DNA of 64,000 bases, taken from NCBI GenBank assembly GCA_052035235.1, contig JBPOHT010000014.1, positions 76,350 to 140,349 on the forward strand, given 5' to 3'. Source of the stretch: Solimonas_A sp052035235. Its GTDB lineage: Bacteria; Pseudomonadota; Gammaproteobacteria; Nevskiales; Nevskiaceae. Each line of letters starts with the position of its first letter. Position 1 is the stretch's first letter. The position numbers and the translations under genes are program-made. Positions 17,557 to 26,622 of the stretch are shown here, piece by piece. The notes below the pieces were generated by a model that saw nothing but the letters and a program-made list of their open reading frames with translations, was not told the DNA's origin and made no database searches.

Positions 17557-18374
17557 GATGTCTTCAGCCGCTGCGTGAAGAACGCCAGGATCTCGTCACG
17601 CGCCGCCACCGTGGGCTGGCCGGCCTCGTCGATCAGATGCGCCGTCACCACGCTGTGCGGGCTGGCCACGATCCTGGCGAAGAACGGCGGCGGCTCCGGA
17701 TGCGCGGCCGCATCCGGCAGCACGCGTGCCACGAAGCGCGGCCCCAGCGCCTCGCCCAGGGCCGCGAAGCGTTCCGCACGGCAGTGGCGGTCACCGGCAA
17801 AGCGGTAGGCCATCACGGTCAGGTCCTCGCGTTCCAGGCGCTCGCGCACCAGTGCCAGGTCTTCCGGCGGGATGTCGAGCGCGGTCGGCTGGTCCATCGG
17901 CATCGAGGGCTGGCAGACCACGGGTGCGATCGTTGCCGGCTCCAGCATCAGCGACAGTGCGAAGTTGCCGGTGAAGCACATGCCGATGGCGCCCACGCCC
18001 GGCCCGCCGCATTCCGCCTGCGCCTGCCGCGCCAGCGCGCGCAGCCAGCGGGTCACCGGGCTGCTGCCGGCGGCCAGGCCGCGGAACTCCGCGCTGATGC
18101 AGGTGCGGCGGAACACCGCCACGCCTTCCTCCGCTCCCGGCACCGCGCCATCGCGGCCGAACAGCGAGGGCATGTACACCGTGAACCCGGCGTCGCGCAC
18201 CCAGCGCGCAAAGCGCGCCACCTGCGGGCTGATGCCCGGCATCTCCGTCATCACGATCACCGCGGGCCCCGATCCGGCGACATGGACCGCCTTCTCCACG
18301 CCCTCCAGCGTGACCGGCCGGCGCTCGAAATCGTCCAGCGGATCGTCCACGTCCATCCTGCCTGCCTTGCCCAT
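17553..18374 (-). CDS. Dienelactone-hydrolase-family protein
   Basis: The 273-residue alpha/beta hydrolase has GMCFTGNFAL, the cysteine-nucleophile elbow of dienelactone hydrolases (GxCxGG-like), with VIVMTEMPG early on. A late acid and His are less clear. DLH enzymes open dienelactones in chlorocatechol breakdown, but many members are general carboxyl-ester hydrolases. The ATG has a GGGAG box five bases upstream. It is the first gene of a three-gene leftward cluster with the membrane protein and isomerase, and is divergent from the GlxA-type regulator at 18476, which probably controls it. Confidence 0.8.
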   Translation of the reverse strand: MGKAGRMDVDDPLDDFERRPVTLEGVEKAVHVAGSGPAVIVMTEMPGISPQVARFARWVRDAGFTVYMPSLFGRDGAVPGAEEGVAVFRRTCISAEFRGLAAGSSPVTRWLRALARQAQAECGGPGVGAIGMCFTGNFALSLMLEPATIAPVVCQPSMPMDQPTALDIPPEDLALVRERLEREDLTVMAYRFAGDRHCRAERFAALGEALGPRFVARVLPDAAAHPEPPPFFARIVASPHSVVTAHLIDEAGQPTVAARDEILAFFTQRLKTS

Positions 18375-18475
18375 GCCTTCTCCCGTGGCCGGGTCATCGC
18401 GGCCGGTTTGTATTGCAGCCTGGGCAGGCCCAGAATGGCAGTGTCCGATAAGACTGTTTAAAGGCTTAATCCGCC

Positions 18476-19453
18476 ATGCATGATTTCACCGTCCTGGTGC
18501 TGGAAGGGGCCTACGCCAGCAGCGTCGCGCTGACCCACGACATGCTGGCCACCGCCGCCACCCTGGCGCCGCGCGCCCGCGTGCCGGCACCACGCTGGCG
18601 CTTCTGCTCACTGGAGGGCGGCAGCGTCACCCTGCAGGGCGGTATGCGCATCGACACCACCCGCCTGCCGCTGCGCAGTCGCGACGATCGCTCCACCTGG
18701 GTGCTGCCGGGCTTGGGCATGGAGTCCCCCGCGCTGCTGGCGCAGCGTCTCGCCCGCGACGACGTGCGCCGCATCGCGGTCGCCCTGCAGCGGCACGCGC
18801 GCGCCGGCGGCGCGGTGGCGGCGTCCTGCTCCTCGGTGTTCCTGCTGCAGGCCGCCGGCCTGCTGGACGGGCGCCGCGCCACCACTACCTGGTGGCTCGC
18901 GCCCTTGCTCCAGCAGCAGGAGCCGGGCTGCAAGGTCGACGCCGACCGCATGGTCTGCGCCGATGGCCCCGTCACCACCGCCGGCGCCGCCTTCGCGCAG
19001 ACCGACCTGATGCTGCACCTGCTGCGGCAGCGTTGCGGCGCGGCGCTGGCCGACGCCGTATGCCGGGCATTGCTGATCGACGGCCGCCAGGCCCAGGCGC
19101 CCTTCATCGTCCCCGAGCTTCTGGCCAGTGGCGACAACCTCGTGGCGCGGCTCGCCGCCCGCGTGGACAAGGCGCTGCCGCAGGCGCCCAGCGTCGCCAT
19201 GCTGGCGGACGAGTTCTGCATGTCGGAGCGATCGCTGTCGCGCCATGTGCACCGCGCCACCGGCAAGAGCACGCAGGCCCTGGTGCAGAGCGTGCGCCTG
19301 CGCCGCGCCCGCGCCCTGCTGGAAGGCAGCCGCATGACCGTGGACCAGGTGGCCGAGGCCGTGGGCTACCAGGATGCCACCGCCCTGCGCCGCCTGATGA
19401 AGAAGATCGCCGGTGCCAATCCCAGCCGTTACCGGAGCGTGGTGGCGGCCTAG
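18476..19453 (+). CDS. GlxA-family regulator (DJ-1/PfpI + AraC HTH)
   Basis: Residues about 1-195 form a DJ-1/PfpI-like domain (FTVLVLEGAYASSVALTHDML, VAASCSSVFLLQAAGLLDG). Residues about 225-325 form a paired AraC helix-turn-helix with SERSLSRHVHRATG and VAEAVGYQDATALRRLMKK. Total length is 325 residues, the standard GlxA/FtrA size. The gene is divergent from the dienelactone-hydrolase operon, with about 100 bases between starts. The DJ-1-like part is a ligand sensor without proven amidase activity. Confidence 0.9.
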   Translation: MHDFTVLVLEGAYASSVALTHDMLATAATLAPRARVPAPRWRFCSLEGGSVTLQGGMRIDTTRLPLRSRDDRSTWVLPGLGMESPALLAQRLARDDVRRIAVALQRHARAGGAVAASCSSVFLLQAAGLLDGRRATTTWWLAPLLQQQEPGCKVDADRMVCADGPVTTAGAAFAQTDLMLHLLRQRCGAALADAVCRALLIDGRQAQAPFIVPELLASGDNLVARLAARVDKALPQAPSVAMLADEFCMSERSLSRHVHRATGKSTQALVQSVRLRRARALLEGSRMTVDQVAEAVGYQDATALRRLMKKIAGANPSRYRSVVAA

Positions 19454-19488
19454 TGGGAACTTCGGGCTGACACGGGGTCCAAGCGCCC

Positions 19489-20034
19489 ATGAACGCCGAG
19501 CCATCCATCGAGATCAGCATCGTCCCCAGCCACGCCCTCTCGCCGCCGCTGCGCCAGGAACTGCTGGCGCTCTGCAGTGCCGCTTACGAGGAAGACTTCA
19601 CCGCCTACCTGAAGCTGCTGCAGCCCGCCACGCATGTCCTGGTGCGTGCGGATGGTGAGCTGGTGAGCCATGGCGCCTGGGTGGAGCGGGAGTTGCGGGC
19701 CGAGGGCGTGGGCGCGCTGCGCACGGCCTATGTCGAGGCCATCGCCACGCTGCCGTCGCAACAGGGTCGGCGCTACGGCAGCATCGTGCTGTCGAGCATG
19801 CCGCCTCTGCTGGCTGATTACGACCTTGCCGCGCTGTCGCCCTCGGTCGAGGCGTTCTACCTGCGCCTGGGCTGGGAAACCTGGCAGGGGCCGCTGTCCT
19901 ATCGCAGCCCGCAAGGCGAGGAGATTCCCACGCCGGATGAACAGGTGATGATCCAGCGCCTGCCGCGCACGCCGCTGGCGCTGGATCTGCGCCGACCCCT
20001 CAGCGTGGACTGGCGTCCTCTGGAAGTCTGGTGA
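19489..20034 (+). CDS. GNAT acetyltransferase resembling AAC(2') aminoglycoside enzymes
   Basis: The 181-residue protein ends VDWRPLEVW, which lines up with the conserved CDWR..DVW ending of mycobacterial AAC(2')-I enzymes. Further matches in order are TAYVEAIATLPSQQGRRYGS (acetyl-CoA motif A region), ALSPSVEAFYLRLGWETWQGP, and IPTPDEQVMIQRLP. AAC(2') acetylates the 2'-amino group of aminoglycosides using acetyl-CoA. The acetyl-CoA loop differs from classical enzymes, and many proteobacterial relatives are untested. It follows the GlxA-type regulator by 35 bases. I call it AAC(2')-like; true drug resistance is unproven. Confidence 0.72.
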   Translation: MNAEPSIEISIVPSHALSPPLRQELLALCSAAYEEDFTAYLKLLQPATHVLVRADGELVSHGAWVERELRAEGVGALRTAYVEAIATLPSQQGRRYGSIVLSSMPPLLADYDLAALSPSVEAFYLRLGWETWQGPLSYRSPQGEEIPTPDEQVMIQRLPRTPLALDLRRPLSVDWRPLEVW

Positions 20035-20037
20035 ACC

Positions 20038-20940
20038 TCAGCGTCCCACCGGGATGCGCGCCGCCGGTGTCGGGCTGCCCTCGGAGCTGATCAGCAGTGC
20101 GCTGCCGTCTGCCGTCCAGGTCACCGCCTCGATCTGCGGATAGTCCGGCAGGTCCAGTGCTTGCGGCGCGTGCTGCAAGGCCTGGATCCAGGTCTGGCCG
20201 GCGCTGCGCTGGTAGATATAGGCCCGCGTCAGCGTGACCATCGCCAGGCGGGTGCCGGACGGATCGAAGTCCATGCCCGTCACCCAGTTGATACGCTCGG
20301 GGTTCTCCACGCCAGCCGGCGCACGCGGAATGTTGATCTCGCCCAGCGCCTCGGCGATCACCAGCGGCAGGATAGGGCGCAGCGGCACGCTATACAGCCG
20401 CGGCACCGCGTCGCGCTTGCTCAGCAGGTAGATGAAACCCTCCTGCGCATCCACCGTCACCGACTCGCAGTCGCGCGGGCCGTCCGGGTAGGCCATCAGG
20501 ATCGAGCGCAGGGGTGCGGCGCGCAGGCCCGGCGTGGTGTCGGTGGGCAGTTCGGGTTCGCTGGCGACATACAGCGTCAGCAGCGGGCGGATCGCACCGT
20601 TGTCGCCGACATCGGCCATCAGCAGTCGCGGGGCGCCGTCCTCGGTGAAAGAGCTCATGTCCTCCCAGTCGAGATTGATCGTGCCGCTCAGGGTCAGCGT
20701 GCCGCGCAGTCGGCCGTTCTCGTCGAAGGCATAGGCCGCCGTGGGGCCGCCGCTGTCGTTGTGGCTCCAGTACAGGCCGGCCTCGCGCTGCGAGCGCGCC
20801 AGGCCCGAGGACTCGGTCAGCGCCGGGGCATCGATCTGGAACTCCCGGAAGCCGGCGCTGCCGCCGACCTCATCGCCGCTCGAACAGGCAGCGAGCGCAA
20901 GCGTAAAGGCCAGGCCGGCCAGGCGCAGCGGCAGAGTCAT
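20038..20940 (-). CDS. Putative beta-propeller lipoprotein
   Basis: The 300-residue product has a lipoprotein signal with the lipobox LAAC near residues 16-19. The mature part has repeated strands with SGLARSQREAGLYWSHNDSGG, LLMADVGDN, ESVTVDAQEGFIYLLSKRD, and MDFDPSGTRLAMVTL, a pattern of a six- or seven-bladed propeller similar to SdiA-regulated or esterase-like lipoproteins. No catalytic triad is visible. It converges tail-to-tail with the AAC(2')-like gene, with only 3 bases between. Confidence 0.65.
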   Translation of the reverse strand: MTLPLRLAGLAFTLALAACSSGDEVGGSAGFREFQIDAPALTESSGLARSQREAGLYWSHNDSGGPTAAYAFDENGRLRGTLTLSGTINLDWEDMSSFTEDGAPRLLMADVGDNGAIRPLLTLYVASEPELPTDTTPGLRAAPLRSILMAYPDGPRDCESVTVDAQEGFIYLLSKRDAVPRLYSVPLRPILPLVIAEALGEINIPRAPAGVENPERINWVTGMDFDPSGTRLAMVTLTRAYIYQRSAGQTWIQALQHAPQALDLPDYPQIEAVTWTADGSALLISSEGSPTPAARIPVGR

Positions 20941-21003
20941 GGAAGTTCCCCGATGGAAAAGCCCGCCACGCTAGCCGTGTCATTTGACCGCCGCGTGACA
21001 GTG

Positions 21004-22623
21004 CTATGCCGGCCACGGCTGCATGGCCCAGCCTGCCGGCCCTGCCTCCAGGCGATGCGTCAGTCCGAGATTGCCCAGCAGGGCCTCGTCATGCGAGACC
21101 ACCACCAGCGTGCCGGGGTACTGACGCAGCATCGCCTCCAGGGCCTGCAAGGAGGCCAGGTCCAGGTGATTGCCGGGCTCGTCGAGCAGCAGCAGGCGCA
21201 CCGGGCGTTCTGCATAAAGCACCCGCGCCAGCGCCGCCTTCATCCGCTCGCCGCCGCTGAGCAGCCCGCTGTGCCGCTGCACGCGGTCCGCATCCAGGCC
21301 CAGCAGGGCCAGGCGAGAGCGCAGCTCGCCCTCCGCCTGCTTCGGCTGGTCGGCCAGCATCTGCTCCAGCAGCGAGGCTGCAGGGTCCAGCACGGAGAAA
21401 TGCTGGTCCAGGTAGGCGGCCTCCACCTGCCGCTCGCAGCGCCCCGACTCCGGCGGCAGCAGGCCGGCCAGCACCTTCAGCAGCGTGGACTTGCCGCAGC
21501 CGTTGGGGCCGGTCAAGGCCAGGCGCTGGCCGCGCAGCAATCTCAGCGAGAGTTTCCGTGCCGGGCCGCGCACATGCGGCAAGCACACATCCTCCAGCGC
21601 CGCGATGCAGGCCGGCGCCGTGAAGGTGCCGGGTGGAAACAGCACCACCGGAACGTCCTGCTCTACCTGCGAGGCCGCTTCACGCACGCGCTGCGACAGC
21701 GCCTCGCGCGTTTGATCCTGCTGTGCGCGTAGGCGGCCGCTGCTGGTCTCGCTGCGTTCCTTCTGCCGGCCGATCAGGATCGGCGCCTGGTTGGCCTCCG
21801 TCGCCTGCCGGGCACCGCGGGAGAGCCGGTGCTCCAGCCGCTCGCGCTGCTCCACCAGCGCACGCTCCTCGCGTCGCCGCTCCGTCTTGCGCTGGTCCAG
21901 CAGCGCCTGGGCCTGTTCGCGCTCCTGAGTACGGGCCTGTGCGTAGAAGCGGTACCCGCCGCCATAGCTGCGCAGTCCGAGTGTCGACAGTTCCACGATG
22001 CGTTCCATCGTTTCCAGCAGTTCGCGATCATGGCTGACCACGATCAGGCCGCCGTTCCAGCGCTGCAGCTGTTCACGCAGCGCCTGTCGGTGCTGATGAT
22101 CCAGGTGATTGCTGGGTTCATCCAGGATCAGCAGGTCCGCTCCGCTGAGAAAGGCGCCGGCCAGCGCCACGCGCATCGCCTCGCCGCCGCTGAGCTGCGT
22201 GGCGGGCGTGTCGTGCCGCAGCTGTGGCAGGCCGGACGCAGCCAACTCCTGCTGCAGCCGCTCGCGCAGGTCCCAACGTTCACCCACGGCGTCGAAGTCC
22301 TCCTGCCGAGTGCCGCCTGCTTCGATCCGCCGCAGCGCCTCGATCGCAGGCTGCATCCCTGCCAGCCCGGCCACGGTCTGGTCTGGCTGCGGGGTGGTCT
22401 GCTGCGCCAGGTAGTGCATAGGGCCGCTGCGCAGGCAGCGCCCGGCAGTGGGGGAGAGCTCGCCCGCCATGATGCGCGCCAGCACGCTCTTGCCCACGCC
22501 ATTGCGCCCGACCAGCCCGGTGCGGCGGCTGTCAAAGCGTTCATCGAGATCGGAGAACAGCGCCCGGCCATCGGGCAACTGGAAACAAACGCCTTGCAGC
22601 GTCAGGGAGACGGGATTCGTCAT
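21004..22623 (-). CDS. ABC-F family ATPase
   Basis: The 539-residue protein has two ABC domains in one chain without membrane segments. Walker A motifs are GRNGVGKS and GPNGCGKS, signature motifs are LSGGEAMR and LSGGERMK, and the Walker B regions are LLILDEPSNHLD and LLLLDEPGNHLD. The long charged linker between them (about residues 235-305) matches the P-site tRNA-interaction linker. ABC-F proteins act on ribosomes as translation factors or antibiotic-protection proteins. I place the start at the ATG at 22623, five bases after CCGGAG; a GTG at 22629 is also open. A structured leader lies directly upstream. Confidence 0.92.
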   Translation of the reverse strand: MTNPVSLTLQGVCFQLPDGRALFSDLDERFDSRRTGLVGRNGVGKSVLARIMAGELSPTAGRCLRSGPMHYLAQQTTPQPDQTVAGLAGMQPAIEALRRIEAGGTRQEDFDAVGERWDLRERLQQELAASGLPQLRHDTPATQLSGGEAMRVALAGAFLSGADLLILDEPSNHLDHQHRQALREQLQRWNGGLIVVSHDRELLETMERIVELSTLGLRSYGGGYRFYAQARTQEREQAQALLDQRKTERRREERALVEQRERLEHRLSRGARQATEANQAPILIGRQKERSETSSGRLRAQQDQTREALSQRVREAASQVEQDVPVVLFPPGTFTAPACIAALEDVCLPHVRGPARKLSLRLLRGQRLALTGPNGCGKSTLLKVLAGLLPPESGRCERQVEAAYLDQHFSVLDPAASLLEQMLADQPKQAEGELRSRLALLGLDADRVQRHSGLLSGGERMKAALARVLYAERPVRLLLLDEPGNHLDLASLQALEAMLRQYPGTLVVVSHDEALLGNLGLTHRLEAGPAGWAMQPWPA

Positions 22624-22637
22624 GCGCACTCCGGAGC

Positions 22638-22704
22638 AACACCCAGGACTTCCCCGCGAGTGATCGCGGGATGGAAGCAGGCCGTCAGTGGACGGCGGGG
22701 TGTT
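22638..22704 (-). promoter_or_regulatory. Three-way-junction RNA leader of the ABC-F gene
   Basis: On the leftward transcript, the closing stem is AACACCC (22698-22704) with GGGTGTT (22638-22644). Inside it sit two perfect hairpins: GCCGTC-CACT-GACGGC (22681-22696) and CCCGCGA-TCAC-TCGCGGG (22653-22670). The closing stem ends 6 bases before the CCGGAG ribosome site. The fold would form in a 67-base leader ending 14 bases before the start codon. No T-run follows, so it looks translational rather than a terminator. ABC-F genes are often controlled by leader attenuation; the ligand or trigger is unknown. Confidence 0.6.
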
Positions 22705-22804
22705 ACTGGCGCATCGGACGAAAGCTCCGGTGAGTGAAAGTAGGGGCGATTCTATGTTTACTTATAAACGCAGGATAGCCTGAGCCGATGGGCGGTTGAT
22801 AAGG

Positions 22805-23176
22805 CTAGGCGAAAGCTTCCGGATGGGTCCGAACATACGCTGCCAGCATGGCGTAATTCTGCTCGCTCTCACCCCACATGACGCTGTTCATGTCCGAGAA
22901 GTCCGCATCGGGTAGACGGGATCGTGACAGCGCTTCGCGGATTGTCGCGGCTGAGGTCGTCGCTCCGACGGCGTCGAATACCAGCGGGAATTCCTGCATG
23001 TCGGGATCACCATCGAAAGGAGATTCGAAAAAGTACTCGAAGCCACCATTGTCGATGATGCCTTGTGCGGCCTGCAGCATCATGAAGACCTTGTGAGGCC
23101 AGGGTGAAGTGTGAGGATTGAAGCCCAGCGCTGCGATGCGATCTGTCACCGTGTCGAGGATATCTTCATCGTTCAT
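22805..23176 (-). CDS. DMP19 (DUF4375)-family protein
   Basis: The 123-residue acidic protein has NGGFEYFFESPFDGDPD and FDAVGATTSAATIREALSRS, typical of the DMP19/DUF4375 family. Family members are small, acidic and soluble, with one proposed DNA-mimic link; function otherwise unknown. The ATG overlaps the permease stop codon (ATGA, 23173-23176), so it is translated together with the upstream permease gene. No signal peptide. Confidence 0.75.
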   Translation of the reverse strand: MNDEDILDTVTDRIAALGFNPHTSPWPHKVFMMLQAAQGIIDNGGFEYFFESPFDGDPDMQEFPLVFDAVGATTSAATIREALSRSRLPDADFSDMNSVMWGESEQNYAMLAAYVRTHPEAFA

Positions 23177-24516
23177 GTCCGACTCCAGAATCTTCGCATC
23201 CCATAGAACACCGGAACCCCCGCCGCGATCAGCGCCAACCCGATCGCGCTGTCCACCGGCATGGTCCACACCGTGTTGACGATCAGCAGCACCGACACCA
23301 GCACGAACACGATCGGCACGAAGGGATAGCCCAGCACGCGATAGGGCCGCGCCAGCTCGGGCCGCTTGCGGCGCATCACGATCACGCCGGCACAGACCAG
23401 GCCGTAGAAGATCCAGGACGAGAACACCACGTAGTTGGTGAGCTGGTCGAAGCTGCCCAAGGCCGCCATCACCGAGGCGATCACGGCCTGCACCAGGATG
23501 GAGACCACCGGCACGCGGCTGCCCTTGCTCAAGATGCCCAACTGGCGGAAGAACAGCCCATCCTGCGCCATCGCATAGGGCACGCGCGCATTGCTGAGCA
23601 CGGAGCCGTTCATGGCGCCCAGTGCGGAGATCACGAAGGCGATGGACACCACGCCCACCGCGGCCACGCCCATGAAGGTCATCGCCGCCTTGGTGGCCAC
23701 CGGCAGCGCGCCGGGGTTCAGGCTGGAATTGGCGCTCAGCACTTCCGACAGCGGTAGCGCCAGGAAGTAGCCGAGGTTGATCAGGCAGTAGACCACCATC
23801 ACCACCAGCACGCCCAGGATCAGCGACAGCGGCACGTTCCTCTCCGGCTGCTTCACCTCGCCCGCGGCCATCGGCAGGTTGTTCCAACCGTCGTAGGCCC
23901 ACAGCGCCGCCAGCATCGCCAGGCCCAGGCCAGACAGCGTGAAAGCATGTGCGCCACTGCTCTGGTCCAGGTGCGTTACGTCCGACTGCGGGCTGAAGAA
24001 CAGCACGCCCACGATCAGGCCCAGCATCATCAGCAGCTTCACGCCGGTGACGAAGGACTGCACGCGCCCGCCCACCGACACCTGCAGGCAGTTGAGCGCG
24101 GTGAAGAACAGCACGAAGCCAATGCCCACGCCGGCCTTGCCGCCGAGCAGGTGCAGGCCCACGGCGCCCTCCAGGAAGGTGGCGGCACCCACGCCGTAGG
24201 CGGCGATGGTGCCGGGGCCGGCGATCCAGAAGCGTGTCCAGCCGTTGAGGAAGGCGGAGAGGTCGCCGTAGGTTTCCCGCAGGTAGACGTACTCGCCGCC
24301 GGCCTTGGGAAACATGGCGCCCAGCTCGGCATAGCTCAGCGCACCAGCCAGTGACAGCAGTCCTGCCAGCACCCAGGCCAGCAGCACCCAGGAGGGCGAA
24401 CCGACGTGCTGCGACATGATGGCGCTCTTCAGGAACACGCCGGTGCCGATCATCGAGCCCACCACGATGGCGGCGGCATCGACGAAACCCAGGCCGCGGA
24501 TCAGGTGAGCGCTCAT
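23173..24516 (-). CDS. APC-superfamily amino-acid permease
   Basis: The 447-residue protein has about twelve helices and begins GFVDAAAIVVGSMIGTGVFL, the APC helix-1 signature. FPKAGGEYVYLRETYG in helix 2-3 and ALWAYDGWNNLP in helix 6 match the LAT/APA branch, which takes up or exchanges amino acids with protons or antiport substrates. The last helices end at WSRT. It is translationally coupled to a DUF4375 gene. Substrate not readable from the sequence. Confidence 0.88.
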   Translation of the reverse strand: MSAHLIRGLGFVDAAAIVVGSMIGTGVFLKSAIMSQHVGSPSWVLLAWVLAGLLSLAGALSYAELGAMFPKAGGEYVYLRETYGDLSAFLNGWTRFWIAGPGTIAAYGVGAATFLEGAVGLHLLGGKAGVGIGFVLFFTALNCLQVSVGGRVQSFVTGVKLLMMLGLIVGVLFFSPQSDVTHLDQSSGAHAFTLSGLGLAMLAALWAYDGWNNLPMAAGEVKQPERNVPLSLILGVLVVMVVYCLINLGYFLALPLSEVLSANSSLNPGALPVATKAAMTFMGVAAVGVVSIAFVISALGAMNGSVLSNARVPYAMAQDGLFFRQLGILSKGSRVPVVSILVQAVIASVMAALGSFDQLTNYVVFSSWIFYGLVCAGVIVMRRKRPELARPYRVLGYPFVPIVFVLVSVLLIVNTVWTMPVDSAIGLALIAAGVPVFYGMRRFWSRT

Positions 24517-24578
24517 GGCGGGAGCCGTTGTGGAGACGGCCCCATACTAGCCCGAGCGTTGGGTACCGCGCGCGGCGG

Positions 24579-26366
24579 CTACTGGTTGATCTGCTCCAGG
24601 ATCAGCGGGCGGATCACACGCCACAGGTTCACGCCCGTGGTGGAGCCTTCCAGCGTCCACAGCGCGGCGCTGTAGTCCTTGTCGAAGTCCATCCAGGGCG
24701 TGGCACCGAGCAGGCCGGGGTCGCTCAGTTCCGGGCCGGCGCTGCCGGGGTGGGCGGATGCGCCCGACAGCCACCAGCCGTTGCTGTAGCCGTCGAGCCC
24801 GCTGTCCTCGCCCACCGGCTGGAACAGCACCAGGCGCGAGCCGATCTGGCTGCCGGTCACGCTCGCCGCGCTCTGCGCCGACAGCACCGTATTGCCGTTG
24901 GCGCGGCCACCGTCGATGAACATGCGCATGATGCGCAGGTAGTCGAGCGCATCCGACAGCGCGCCGCCGCCGATGCGCGGGTTGTCGTTGCCCACGTAGC
25001 GGAAGGTCTCCAGGCCCAGGGGCGTGCCGACCTGCTGCTTGAAGAGTTCGTTCCAGGATTTGCCCGCAGCCTGCTGTGCCACGTAGCCGGCCAACTGGTA
25101 GCCCGCGCCGCTGTAGAAGAACGCCGCATTGGGCGGGAAGTTGAGCGTCAGGTTGGCGATCTCCTGCGCGCAGGCCTGCAGCGTGATGCTGTCATTCTCC
25201 ATGCAGGACGAGCCGAAGGGCAGGCCGGAGCTGTGGTTGAGCAGCATCCGCATGGTGATCGGGGCCTTGTCCAGCGGCCAGGAGATGGAGCTGCCGAGGT
25301 AGGTCGACACCGGTGCATCCAGGTCCAGCAGTCCCTGGTCCACCAGCGACAGGATCGCCGCGGCCGAAGGCGCCTTGCTGGCCGAAGCGATGGGGATGGT
25401 CATTCGCGGCGGCATGTTGCCGCCGCTGCGTTCGAACACCAGGCGTCCGCGGATCTCCAGCGCGAAGTTGTAGCCATCCATCTGTCCTTCGCCGCTGCCC
25501 ACCTGGTCGTCCAGCATCTTCGCCAGCGCCGTCCAGTCGTAGCTGATGACCTTGATCGTGGTCTCCGCCGTGCGCACGCCGCCGGGGCCGGTCGCGGTCA
25601 GTCGATATGTGGTGGTTTCCGTAGGCGACACGCTGAGGCTGCCGCTGGCGGGCTGCGTGCCCAGGCCCGGCTGGATGCTCACCGTGGTGGCTGCGCCCGT
25701 GGCCCAGCTCAGTATCGCGGACTCACCCGGCTGCAGCGAAACCGCGCTGCTGCCGAAGCTGGCGATCATGGGTGGCGGCAACACCGTCACCGTGACCTCG
25801 CTGCTGCTGTTGCCGCCGGGGCCGGTCGCGGTGAGACGGTAGGTGGTGGTCGCGGCCGGGCTCAGCGTCACGCTGCCATCGACGGCTACCATGCCCACGC
25901 CATTGTCGATGCTGACCTGCGTCGCGTCGGTGGTGGCCCACTGCAGCTGGCTGCTGCCGCCGGCGGCGATCGACGCGGGACTGGCGGTGAAGCTGTCGAC
26001 GCGCGCGGCCGCCGGCTGCACCGTGACCTGCACGCTGGCGCTGCGGGTGCCGCTGCTGTTGGTGGCCGTGACGGTGTAGGTGGTCGTGGCTGTCGGGCGT
26101 ACCGTGGCGGTGCCCTGCGCCGCCCGGTTGCCCAAGCCCGGCTCGATCCGCACCGTGGAGATGTTGACTGCCTCCCAACTCAGCGTGACCGCGCCGCCGG
26201 AGACCACGCTTGCCGGACTCGCCGTGAAGCTGCGCAGCACCGGTGCCGGCAACTCCGCCTCGCCTTCCTTGTCGCTTCCTCCTCCGCCACCTCCGCCACC
26301 GCAGGCACTGGCCAGCAGCACACCCAGGCCAAGCAGGGCAGATCGTAAAGCGGGTTTCGGAAACAT
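24579..26366 (-). CDS. Ig-repeat serine-hydrolase lipoprotein (class C beta-lactamase fold)
   Basis: From MFPKPALRSALL at 26366 the 595-residue product has a lipoprotein signal with Cys near residue 22, then eight consecutive Gly residues. Three Ig-like beta-sandwich repeats of about 75 residues follow (roughly 43-118, 123-196 and 200-273), each with TTTYxxTATGPGG. The hydrolase domain starts near 280 with S328-A-S-K331 (the SxxK of penicillin-recognising enzymes). It continues with LLNHSSGLPFG and FYSGAGYQLAGY in place of the YxN motif. It should act outside the cytoplasm, tethered to the outer membrane. A peptidase or esterase role is likelier than antibiotic hydrolysis. Confidence 0.8.
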   Translation of the reverse strand: MFPKPALRSALLGLGVLLASACGGGGGGGGSDKEGEAELPAPVLRSFTASPASVVSGGAVTLSWEAVNISTVRIEPGLGNRAAQGTATVRPTATTTYTVTATNSSGTRSASVQVTVQPAAARVDSFTASPASIAAGGSSQLQWATTDATQVSIDNGVGMVAVDGSVTLSPAATTTYRLTATGPGGNSSSEVTVTVLPPPMIASFGSSAVSLQPGESAILSWATGAATTVSIQPGLGTQPASGSLSVSPTETTTYRLTATGPGGVRTAETTIKVISYDWTALAKMLDDQVGSGEGQMDGYNFALEIRGRLVFERSGGNMPPRMTIPIASASKAPSAAAILSLVDQGLLDLDAPVSTYLGSSISWPLDKAPITMRMLLNHSSGLPFGSSCMENDSITLQACAQEIANLTLNFPPNAAFFYSGAGYQLAGYVAQQAAGKSWNELFKQQVGTPLGLETFRYVGNDNPRIGGGALSDALDYLRIMRMFIDGGRANGNTVLSAQSAASVTGSQIGSRLVLFQPVGEDSGLDGYSNGWWLSGASAHPGSAGPELSDPGLLGATPWMDFDKDYSAALWTLEGSTTGVNLWRVIRPLILEQINQ

Positions 26367-26622
26367 CGCGGCGTCCTTGTTGGAAGAAGGGACGCCGAGG
26401 CGCCCTGCCGGCTCGGGGGGCGGCAGGGTCATGCTGCAGGCTTGAGGCTCGGTTCTGGCGCCTGGCAAGACGAGCGGCAGGGATGGCCGTGCGGAATGGG
26501 GCTAAATGGAGATCGTTTAATTTTTCTAAACGACTACCCCAGAACTTATCAATTGTTGCGCCGCACCAACCCCCGTAAATTGCACATCAACGAAGTACTT
26601 GTAGCGCAGAAGGAGGTACCCG

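Noticed and set aside
24528..26348. 606-codon rightward open frame
   Set aside because: Antisense to the Ig-repeat hydrolase, whose lipobox and SxxK motif are convincing on the other strand.
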